A DNA stretch of 34,931 bases from positions 1-34,931 of the forward strand of contig JAGHVK010000077.1 in NCBI GenBank assembly GCA_018064345.1, written 5' to 3'. Under the pieces are notes generated by a model, which was not told the DNA's origin, searched no databases, and worked only from the letters and a program-made list of their open reading frames with translations. Source of the DNA: Candidatus Cacconaster merdequi (GTDB taxonomy: Bacteria; Bacteroidota; Bacteroidia; Bacteroidales; UBA932). Below are positions 7,393-14,310 of the stretch, piece by piece (the first letter of the stretch is position 1; every line of letters begins with the position of its first letter). The position numbers and the translations under genes are program-made.

Positions 7393-9921
7393 ATGAACAG
7401 GTCAAATCGGATAATATCAATTTTTACCGCAGCACTGCTGCTTGCGGGCTGCGTGACCGATATTGCTGTTGAATCAGACTCTCTTGCCGTACTCCGGATC
7501 AAATCTGTGGCGATGTCGGATATCAATTCCAAAGCAGTGATTGAAGGTCCTCTCTTTCCTGCGGCAGATGCCGAAAAAGGTATAGGCCTCTTCCTGCTTG
7601 CCGAAGATGGCTCCGACTATGACGGGGTTGCCGCTGATAACAGAAATGTTCTCTACAAAGATTCCGGAAAGGGATGGGAATCCGACAAGCCGCTTGAGCT
7701 TTCCTGCTCCAAGGCTGTATTGTACGGCTATTTCCCATATTCTCAAGGTACGGCTGCAATAGACAGAATTCCGGTATCTTCTTCTTTGAATGGAACCGAT
7801 TATCTGTATGCTGCACCGGTCACCGGGTTGTCCAACTCATCCCCGGTGGCTAATATTGAAATGAAGCATGCGCTTGCGATGATATCGGTAAGATTTGTCA
7901 AGGATGGGTCTTATCCCGGAAAGGGCTTGATCAAGTCTGTCGGGTTGTCCGGTGACGCGATAGCTTCTGAAGGACTGCTTGACATCAGGGACGGCTCGAT
8001 TTCCTCAAGTGCGGATCCAATTGATTTCGCTGTCCCGGATGCCGCTGTCACTGAAAGCGGATGGGTGAGCGATTTTCTGGTTGTGCCGGTCGAAGGCGCA
8101 GATGAAGGAAGCGACATTCAATTGAAATGCAACATCGACGGTATTGACTTCAGTCAGACTATTAGCGGGCTTGACGTGGTTTCCGGTATGAAGTCTGAAG
8201 TCGTGGTTTGCGTGAAGAACATAGGATTGCTGGTTGCCCGCGCAAGCGATGGCGGCGCTATGAACGATATCACAGTTACGCTCGCTGATGGGAAGAAAGT
8301 GAATCTGATACTTTCAAATGAGTTGTATGACAGGGATTTGATTATCAGCGCAAGAGCCAATGGCTCTTCAGCTGTCTTCGATGCTGTGTCCAAATCCGGA
8401 CTCCCTCTGCTGTGTGAGATTGAGGATGGGAAAGGCTACTGCAACTGCATCAACGACCCTCTTTCAAGGTATGTGTCGTTTGAGATTTCCAATTTTGTGG
8501 ATGATGTGACCGATGTTACTTTGGGATATGACGTGCTTAAGATGGTCCGTACCGACGTTCCCGAAAAATCTTTCTACAAGGATGTCTTCATCGACGCGAC
8601 AATGTATCTTGACAATATGCGTACTGAACTGGGCTCCAATACAATAACCGGGGGTCAGATTCCTCTGATTCCGCAGGCCTACTATGACCTCTACGGGAAA
8701 GATACCTGGAGCGATAATGTGGAGTATGCCTGGGCTTTCAACAATGGCGCAAGCGACTCCCTTCTTATGAGAAGCATCATCTGTGGAAATGAGTCTGACT
8801 TGAACGGCGCTCTTCTATATCCTGACGGAGAACCTCGTTTCAAGATGATGTTTTCGTACGGTGGGAAAGCGAGCAATCACGGAAGGGCTGTCGGTGAGGA
8901 CGGCCGCAACAATGTCAGCACTTTCTACGCCAACGGCGGATGTTACGTAGGTTCCTGTGCCGGTGCATATCTTTCTGTACCAATATGGAACAACAGCCCT
9001 GCTGAATACAGCTACGGTCTCATGGACGGAGGTGTGGCGCGTTTCTCCGGGATGTATATCTCAAATGAACCGTACTACAATACCTTGACTGTCACCGGCG
9101 GGACGCGTTTTTCCGAACTGTGCGGCTTCGGGGCGGGGGATGTGGCGGTCGATTCCGTGCAGCACAACGGTGGATGCTACCTTGATGAGAAGCAGTTACC
9201 GCCGCGTGGGGAGATTCTTGCTCTCTTCAGCAGCACTGCCTATCCTGAAGAGAATCTTCAGATAGATGTCACCCATTCGAATCCGAAGACTTGCCTCAAT
9301 CACCCGTGCATCTGGGCATACAAGAGGAACGATATCTCCGGCCGTCTGGTCTCCTGCGGCTCACATCCTGAAAGGTGCAATACAGAGAAGGTCAATTCCC
9401 TGTACAAGGCTGAGGTCCTGTATGCTATGGAGGGATTCGGAAACGCTTCGGCAAAAGCCGTACTCAAGAATGGAGAGACAAGGTTGATGAACCTTCATAA
9501 AGGGGATCCGGCTCATTGCGGTATCGGCGACAAGCAGTACCATCACTTTGTGATTTTCCTTGCCAAGGATGTGAAAGAACTTACGGTGATACTCGATTGG
9601 GACAGCAAGGCAAGGCTTGACCTTGGATTGAGACACGAATCCTTCGCCTTCCTTGATGAGATTGAACAGCCGTTCAGCAGGATAAGTCCTTATGAGAACG
9701 CTTTTGTGGAATCTCCGCTTTCCATAACGCTAAAGGATGTTCCTGCCGGAATGTGGTTTGTGTCAGTACATTGTCAGGAATGTCCGGGAACCGTTATCCA
9801 AACCTGGGCCAATTTGAGTCCGAGGCGGATAGGTGGCTATTTCGAGTATAAGGGAACAGATGAACAGATGGCAGCCTTGAATGGTATTCCGTACCGCATC
9901 ACCGCACAATGGAAATATTGA
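7393..9921 (+). CDS. Fimbrillin / BPL_N-like (catalytic residues kept) / PPC-like fusion lipoprotein
   Basis: An 842-residue paralogue of the preceding protein. The ATG at 7393 gives a clean lipoprotein signal (MNRSNRIIS, lipobox LAGC with Cys20), so longer in-frame starts inside the upstream gene are rejected. The order is fimbrillin domain (about 35-310), BPL_N-like domain (about 390-690) and PPC-like domain (about 705-842). Here the nucleophile elbow is intact, GGCYVGSCAGAYLS with Cys522, and a GSHPE motif supplies His658 and Glu660, as expected of a Cys-His-Glu amidotransferase-type triad. Further shared blocks are FYKDVFIDA, LNGALLYPDGEPRFK, NGETRLMNLH, GDPAHCGIGDKQYHHF, CQECP and the tail MAALNGIPYRITAQWKY. 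The enzymatic activity of BPL_N domains on exported proteins is not known to me. The gene follows 14 bases after its paralogue. Confidence 0.83.
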   Translation: MNRSNRIISIFTAALLLAGCVTDIAVESDSLAVLRIKSVAMSDINSKAVIEGPLFPAADAEKGIGLFLLAEDGSDYDGVAADNRNVLYKDSGKGWESDKPLELSCSKAVLYGYFPYSQGTAAIDRIPVSSSLNGTDYLYAAPVTGLSNSSPVANIEMKHALAMISVRFVKDGSYPGKGLIKSVGLSGDAIASEGLLDIRDGSISSSADPIDFAVPDAAVTESGWVSDFLVVPVEGADEGSDIQLKCNIDGIDFSQTISGLDVVSGMKSEVVVCVKNIGLLVARASDGGAMNDITVTLADGKKVNLILSNELYDRDLIISARANGSSAVFDAVSKSGLPLLCEIEDGKGYCNCINDPLSRYVSFEISNFVDDVTDVTLGYDVLKMVRTDVPEKSFYKDVFIDATMYLDNMRTELGSNTITGGQIPLIPQAYYDLYGKDTWSDNVEYAWAFNNGASDSLLMRSIICGNESDLNGALLYPDGEPRFKMMFSYGGKASNHGRAVGEDGRNNVSTFYANGGCYVGSCAGAYLSVPIWNNSPAEYSYGLMDGGVARFSGMYISNEPYYNTLTVTGGTRFSELCGFGAGDVAVDSVQHNGGCYLDEKQLPPRGEILALFSSTAYPEENLQIDVTHSNPKTCLNHPCIWAYKRNDISGRLVSCGSHPERCNTEKVNSLYKAEVLYAMEGFGNASAKAVLKNGETRLMNLHKGDPAHCGIGDKQYHHFVIFLAKDVKELTVILDWDSKARLDLGLRHESFAFLDEIEQPFSRISPYENAFVESPLSITLKDVPAGMWFVSVHCQECPGTVIQTWANLSPRRIGGYFEYKGTDEQMAALNGIPYRITAQWKY

Positions 9922-9936
9922 TGAAACTGTTTTGAA

Positions 9937-11151
9937 ATGAATAAGATACTGAAATACTTGTTACTGTCCCCGCTTGTCGTGATACTTTCCGTCGCCTGCC
10001 ACAGCGAAGCGGACAGCTTGAAGACGGGCGTTCTCGCCGGAGTGGATGATCCTGTGTGCGGCAATGAGGTGACCAAGGCTCTTTCCTCCGATTTTGTTTT
10101 TTTCTTTGAAAATGAGGACCGCATAACGGTGTTCCCATCTTCCGGCTCTGAGTATATGACATATCTTCTGACTCCTGCCAAAGGTGTGAAGAACAGAGCT
10201 TCGTTCACTGTAGAGAGCTTCAGCCTCAAGGATGGAACATACTATGCGATGTATCCTGCGCTCACGGCTGCCGCTTCCAATCCTGAAAAGATCGAGCTTT
10301 CATTCCACGGACAGGCTCAGAGTGAAAACGGCTCCACCGGACATCTTTCTGCATACGACTATTGCCGTTCCGAGGCTGCGGTCAAGGACAACTCCGGATA
10401 CTTTTCCTTTTCCCACAAAGTGGCCTGGGTGAGGATTTCCATCCCTGCCGGAAAGAAAAACACTTCCTTCGCCGAAGTGTCTGTTTCTGCGGATGAAGGA
10501 GTTCCCGGCTCTGCAAACCTGAATGTCAGGACAGGCGGTGTTTCTTTTGCCGGAAGATCATCTTCAGATGTTCTCTGTCTCTCCCTTGGCGGTGAGGATG
10601 GCATTTCAATCAGTGAAAAGGATACTCTCGTGGCTTATCTTACAATTCCTGCTGAAAAGTACAGCAATCTTTCCATAGAGAGCATCAGCCCTGACGGTGT
10701 AAGATATATATACAGCTTCAAAGGAGAACACGAACTGAAGGAGGGACACTACTATCTTATGAATGTATGGCAGTCCGATGTGGTCAGTCTTGGGGAGTTG
10801 AGTGATTTCGGCCTTTACAAGTGTTATGGCGAAGCTGATGTGCACACATGGGAGCCTATGCTGCTCAAATACAGAAAGGGGATTGAACAGATATCCTGGT
10901 ACAGGAGTACGGACAGGACTCTGTTCCAGTTCTTTGAACTCGGCACCACCTGTTTCGCATCGTTTGAGTTTCTGTCAGTCTCATTGAATGAAGGAGAAAT
11001 ATGCAAGGGAAAGATTATGAGCGGTGACGGAACCGTCTGCAGTGATGCTGATTTCAAGGTGATCAAGAGAAATGAATCCGTGGCTTGGCTTTTTGACAGT
11101 CAGGACGGATTGGGATGTATTGTCAAAACAGGGGAACAAACAGTGGAATGA
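9937..11151 (+). CDS. Fimbrillin-like lipoprotein with unassigned C-terminal domain
   Basis: A 404-residue lipoprotein with lipobox SVAC near residues 18-21. The region about 40-270 has the layout of a fimbrillin-like domain, more diverged than the three upstream proteins: TYYAMYPALTAAAS, YFSFSHKVAWVRIS, GSANLNVRTGG, VAYLTIPAEKYS, ELKEGHYYLMNVW. The last 120 residues (starting near GELSDFGLYKCYG) form a separate Cys-, Phe- and Trp-containing module I do not recognise, possibly a tip or recognition domain. The leader CTGTTTTGAAATGAA around its start is nearly the same as at the start of the previous gene. Its stop overlaps a possible start of the C10 peptidase gene (ATGA), which implies coupled translation and a shared job. 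Confidence 0.75.
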   Translation: MNKILKYLLLSPLVVILSVACHSEADSLKTGVLAGVDDPVCGNEVTKALSSDFVFFFENEDRITVFPSSGSEYMTYLLTPAKGVKNRASFTVESFSLKDGTYYAMYPALTAAASNPEKIELSFHGQAQSENGSTGHLSAYDYCRSEAAVKDNSGYFSFSHKVAWVRISIPAGKKNTSFAEVSVSADEGVPGSANLNVRTGGVSFAGRSSSDVLCLSLGGEDGISISEKDTLVAYLTIPAEKYSNLSIESISPDGVRYIYSFKGEHELKEGHYYLMNVWQSDVVSLGELSDFGLYKCYGEADVHTWEPMLLKYRKGIEQISWYRSTDRTLFQFFELGTTCFASFEFLSVSLNEGEICKGKIMSGDGTVCSDADFKVIKRNESVAWLFDSQDGLGCIVKTGEQTVE

Positions 11152-11153
11152 TT

Positions 11154-12947
11154 ATGAGAAAAGCATTTGCGATATTGTTGTGTATCTCTTTGTACACAGT
11201 CTCTTACGGCAGGATTGTCGGACAGTGGGAGGCCCGGTCGTTCGCTGAAGAGTATCTGGGATCACACGCATCCCTTTCCTGGAGTGCAGGTGACGGTGAC
11301 GGAGCCAAGGTGTCATCCGCCGATGCACCTGCCTTTTACGTATTTCAGTCTGAAAACGAGTGGGTTATCATATCCGGTGACGATATTGCGGTTCCAGTGC
11401 TCGCTCACGGGGAAGGCCGTTTCCCTTTCCACGATGGAATGCCGGCAAATATGCGCGCATACCTTGACGGACTCGGCTCTCAAATCCTGAGAGCAAGGAC
11501 TGAAAACCTTCATGCTGATTCCCGTACCAAGTGGCAATGGGAGCATATATCATCATTGCGTGCTGCCACAAAAGCAGGGAATGGTACAAAGGGCCCTCTT
11601 ACAGCCGATATCAAATGGACTCAGGATTCTCCTTTCAACGGTTTGACTCCTACTTTCTCCGGTTCCCACGCACCTGCCGGATGTGTCGCTACGGCTATGG
11701 CGATAGTGCTGCGCTACCACAGGTGGCCCGAGACTGGAAAAGGTGTCATCCCGGCATATACCACACGAAGTCAAAAGATTAAAATCGATGAAATCAATAT
11801 TGACGGGTACAAGTATGACTGGAGCAAGATGCCTCTCTCTTTCTCCAAGAGTTCAACCGCTGAAGAGAAAGAGGCTGTGGCGAATCTTCTCCTGCACATT
11901 GGTGCGATGGTAAAGATGGATTATGAAAGCGGCTCTTCCGGAGCCTATCCTTCAGACATACTGCCGGCCCTCACCAAGTATATGTCGTACAAAAAATCAG
12001 CGGCATATCTCTATGCTGCCGATTATTCTCACGATGAATGGTTTGCGATGATCAAACGTGAGATAGATGCTGACAGGCCTGTCATATATGGCGCCTCGTC
12101 TGCCACTTCTGGCCACTGTATGGTTTGCGACGGTTATGACGAGTCCACAAGGATGATAAGTGTGAATTGGGGCTGGGGAGCCGGTGGCCGTGGATGGTAT
12201 GTGCTGAATACTATGAACGGCATCCATCAGGGATGGCCTGTGGAACACGATGCCATATTCGGGCTTGAACCCGACCGTGACGGAGATTCATCACCGGCGG
12301 GCAGAATCGCTTTCCGTCAGGGAACAGGTACGAAGTATGGATTCCAACTCGATGACTCTTGCACCGATATTCGCAAGGATGGCGTTTTTACGCTTCGCTT
12401 CGACAAGTTGTACAACAGGGACACTCTGGCGAACATTCAGTACAAATGTGTCCTGTACGACCGTGACAACCGTGAAAAGGAGACTCTTGTCGCTCCTGAG
12501 ACCATTGATTTCAAGGATTCAAATACCAACAAGATTGCAAGCTATGTCACCAGATCGATATCGTGTTCCATCAAGGGTGACTGCGTGATAGGGGACAAGA
12601 TAAAATGTATGCACCGACTTGGTGAAGGCTATCAGTGGCTTCCTGTCGGGAGATGGACGATGAGCTGGTACACCAATGAAGCAAAAGCTATGTATGAGAT
12701 GGGAGCGTATGACCTTGACATAATAGCGCTGCCGTCGTCGATGAAGCCCGGACAAGTCTTTTATCCTCAGTTCCTTTATGGCGGCCACAAAGCCTACAAG
12801 ACGGTCGTGTGGTATTATGATGGAGAGGCTATGGAAGAACGTTTCCCGAGTGTCATACTCGAAGAGGGAAGGCACACGGTGAAGGCAGTCGTCACTTATG
12901 TGGATGATACAGTGCGGACTATCGAGGCTGAATTTGAAGCGAAGTGA
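11154..12947 (+). CDS. C10 family (streptopain-like) secreted cysteine peptidase
   Basis: A 597-residue exported papain-like peptidase. The signal peptide is MRKAFAILLCISLYTVSYG; a second ATG at 11148 forms an ATGA overlap with the upstream stop and would add two residues. An N-terminal propeptide of the Spi/C10 type (about 20-150, with AFYVFQSENEWVIISGDD and PVLAHGEG) precedes the catalytic domain. Catalytic residues are Cys177 in HAPAGCVATAMA, His321 in SATSGHCMVCDGY, and Asn338-Trp339 in SVNWGWGAGGRGWY; the Cys-His spacing of 144 fits the family. About 220 more residues follow, probably beta-sandwich domains for anchoring or substrate binding. C10 enzymes are made as zymogens and self-process. 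Position at the end of the fimbrillin cluster suggests it may process those lipoproteins; that is inference. Confidence 0.92.
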   Translation: MRKAFAILLCISLYTVSYGRIVGQWEARSFAEEYLGSHASLSWSAGDGDGAKVSSADAPAFYVFQSENEWVIISGDDIAVPVLAHGEGRFPFHDGMPANMRAYLDGLGSQILRARTENLHADSRTKWQWEHISSLRAATKAGNGTKGPLTADIKWTQDSPFNGLTPTFSGSHAPAGCVATAMAIVLRYHRWPETGKGVIPAYTTRSQKIKIDEINIDGYKYDWSKMPLSFSKSSTAEEKEAVANLLLHIGAMVKMDYESGSSGAYPSDILPALTKYMSYKKSAAYLYAADYSHDEWFAMIKREIDADRPVIYGASSATSGHCMVCDGYDESTRMISVNWGWGAGGRGWYVLNTMNGIHQGWPVEHDAIFGLEPDRDGDSSPAGRIAFRQGTGTKYGFQLDDSCTDIRKDGVFTLRFDKLYNRDTLANIQYKCVLYDRDNREKETLVAPETIDFKDSNTNKIASYVTRSISCSIKGDCVIGDKIKCMHRLGEGYQWLPVGRWTMSWYTNEAKAMYEMGAYDLDIIALPSSMKPGQVFYPQFLYGGHKAYKTVVWYYDGEAMEERFPSVILEEGRHTVKAVVTYVDDTVRTIEAEFEAK

Positions 12948-12969
12948 TGTGATGTGTCAGAAAATCAGA

Positions 12970-13008
12970 TAAGAAGCAGGCGTTCCATTACGGAGCGCCT
13001 GCTTCTTA
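12970..13008. terminator. Strong bidirectional terminator
   Basis: A perfect 13-bp stem, TAAGAAGCAGGCG (12970-12982) with CGCCTGCTTCTTA (12996-13008), continues inward by four more pairs (TTCC with GGAG, one of them a wobble) to a five-base loop. It ends the fimbrillin/C10 cluster and lies directly beyond the stop codon of the converging small minus-strand gene. Confidence 0.85.
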
Positions 13009-13009
13009 G

Positions 13010-13168
13010 TTATAAATCCATATCTGTCTGAGAACCGTCTTCTTCGTCCCACGTATCGATTTTAGGGGGCCTGAACCAGGGTCTTCCAAGCGGGCTGTAG
13101 CTCAGCAAGGGCCTTTTGCAGTTGAAACAGATAACGGTTGTTTCAGGTATGGTATATTTACGTGACAT
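13010..13168 (-). CDS. Small CxxC peptide, hypothetical (52 aa)
   Basis: A 52-residue open frame starting four bases after the stop of the DUF3089 hydrolase gene and ending two bases from the strong terminator, which is the layout of a real last gene in an operon. The product begins MSRKYTIPETTVICFNC. It has one CxxC pair (Cys15, Cys18), a Pro-rich middle (SPLGRPWFRPPK) and an acidic tail (DTWDEEDGSQTDMDL). The pattern K-Y-x-x-P near the start, a central LL-x-x-SP, and an acidic end resembles a class of short unstudied Bacteroidales peptides that I recall; no family name is claimed. There is no signal peptide. It could bind metal or be a peptide precursor. Reality of the gene is likely, not certain. 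Confidence 0.55.
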   Translation of the reverse strand: MSRKYTIPETTVICFNCKRPLLSYSPLGRPWFRPPKIDTWDEEDGSQTDMDL

Positions 13169-13172
13169 CTTG

Positions 13173-14201
13173 CTATTGCATCTGACCTTCAAATATAGTG
13201 ATTTTTCCGTCAAGTTGTGCTGCTCTGTATGCGCGGAGCCTTGTTTTTACGTTCTCTTTGAGAAAGTCACCGTAGAGTGAGAGCTCCATCAGGTGGAGGT
13301 TGCCGAAAGGTATGAGTACTGCGAGCTTTTCACGGTAGCAGGATGCTGGGTCAAATCCGTCGGCTATGAGCACCTGGCTGACGCTGTCGATGTGGACGGA
13401 AACGGTGTCGTTCACCCTGCAGGAGAGTGTATCGGTGCTCCAGGATGCCGGATTGATTGCCACGGCATTGATTCCGCTGATTGTTCTTGATATGGCTGAA
13501 GTGTCAGTGACTGTGTTGAATACGATGGTTGTTCCGATATCGTCCGCTCTTTGCGCAGGAACAATCTTCGGACATTCGTCAAGTTCATCTTCAGAGATGC
13601 CGTAGCCGCAGACGTATGCCGCAACCATCCTGCCGTAAGTGGTGGAATCCATCTCCTTGATGAGTTCCACGACACATTTTCCACCCTGGCTGTACCCTGC
13701 GAGAACGAAAGGCCTTCCGTTGTTTAATTTGTCAAGATAGTATCTGAAGGCAGAACGAATGTCGTTCATCGCCAATGAGAAACGCTCTTCTACGATATCG
13801 TTTCCCTCAATCCAGGAATCAAGGGAAATCTGTCTGTAGTACGGTGAGAAGAAATTGGCGCTGTCAGCGAAAATCTGCTGTGCAATGACGGATGAACGAT
13901 CCATCCTGACCCGCTGGGTTGAATCCTCCACGTTTGCGTGGTGGTGAACTGTGCCGCAGCTGTCAGTCCAGTCGTAGATGCAGGTTGGAAGGATGTAAAA
14001 TACGTCCGCCTTTGTGGTGTCGATGCCGCTGGCGTTTGCGTACCAAAGTTGCGGATTGTTGTATGAGAGAGTATCTTCGCAGCAAGCCTGTGCATCATTG
14101 TGGTTGATGCGACCGCGTTCGTGGAAAATGACAGCAATGGCAACAACCGCTGCAACGGCAACAGTTGCAATCGCTATTCTTGTCTTTATGGATTCTTTCA
14201 T
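13173..14201 (-). CDS. DUF3089 alpha/beta-hydrolase-fold protein
   Basis: A 342-residue protein whose ATG at 14201 gives an N-terminal hydrophobic helix (about 8-25) that acts as a signal anchor or signal peptide; longer in-frame starts would run into the promoter of the divergent gene. Residues about 60-330 match the DUF3089 family: ADVFYILPTCIYDW near the start of the fold, MDRSSVIAQQIFADSANFFSPYYRQ in the middle region, and the nucleophile elbow FVLAGYSQGGK with Ser171. Members are predicted lipases or esterases of the periplasm or surface. The substrate is unknown. It is followed at four bases by the 52-residue CxxC peptide. A TATCTTTG -7 box for this gene lies at 14232-14225 on the minus strand. 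Confidence 0.85.
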   Translation of the reverse strand: MKESIKTRIAIATVAVAAVVAIAVIFHERGRINHNDAQACCEDTLSYNNPQLWYANASGIDTTKADVFYILPTCIYDWTDSCGTVHHHANVEDSTQRVRMDRSSVIAQQIFADSANFFSPYYRQISLDSWIEGNDIVEERFSLAMNDIRSAFRYYLDKLNNGRPFVLAGYSQGGKCVVELIKEMDSTTYGRMVAAYVCGYGISEDELDECPKIVPAQRADDIGTTIVFNTVTDTSAISRTISGINAVAINPASWSTDTLSCRVNDTVSVHIDSVSQVLIADGFDPASCYREKLAVLIPFGNLHLMELSLYGDFLKENVKTRLRAYRAAQLDGKITIFEGQMQ

Positions 14202-14251
14202 TTCTTGTGAATGATTTCCTTCCGCAAAGATAAGAACCTGTTTTGATTTGG

Positions 14252-14281
14252 TTGCACTTTGTCGCGTTTTATGTAATTTTG
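14252..14281 (+). promoter_or_regulatory. Promoter of the cysteine desulfidase-like gene
   Basis: TTG at 14252-14254, a 19-bp spacer, and TAATTTTG at 14274-14281 match the Bacteroidota promoter consensus well. The start codon follows about 30 bases downstream at 14311. Confidence 0.6.
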
Positions 14282-14310
14282 TGTCCGATTCCTGAAACAA
14301 CTGATTCGGT

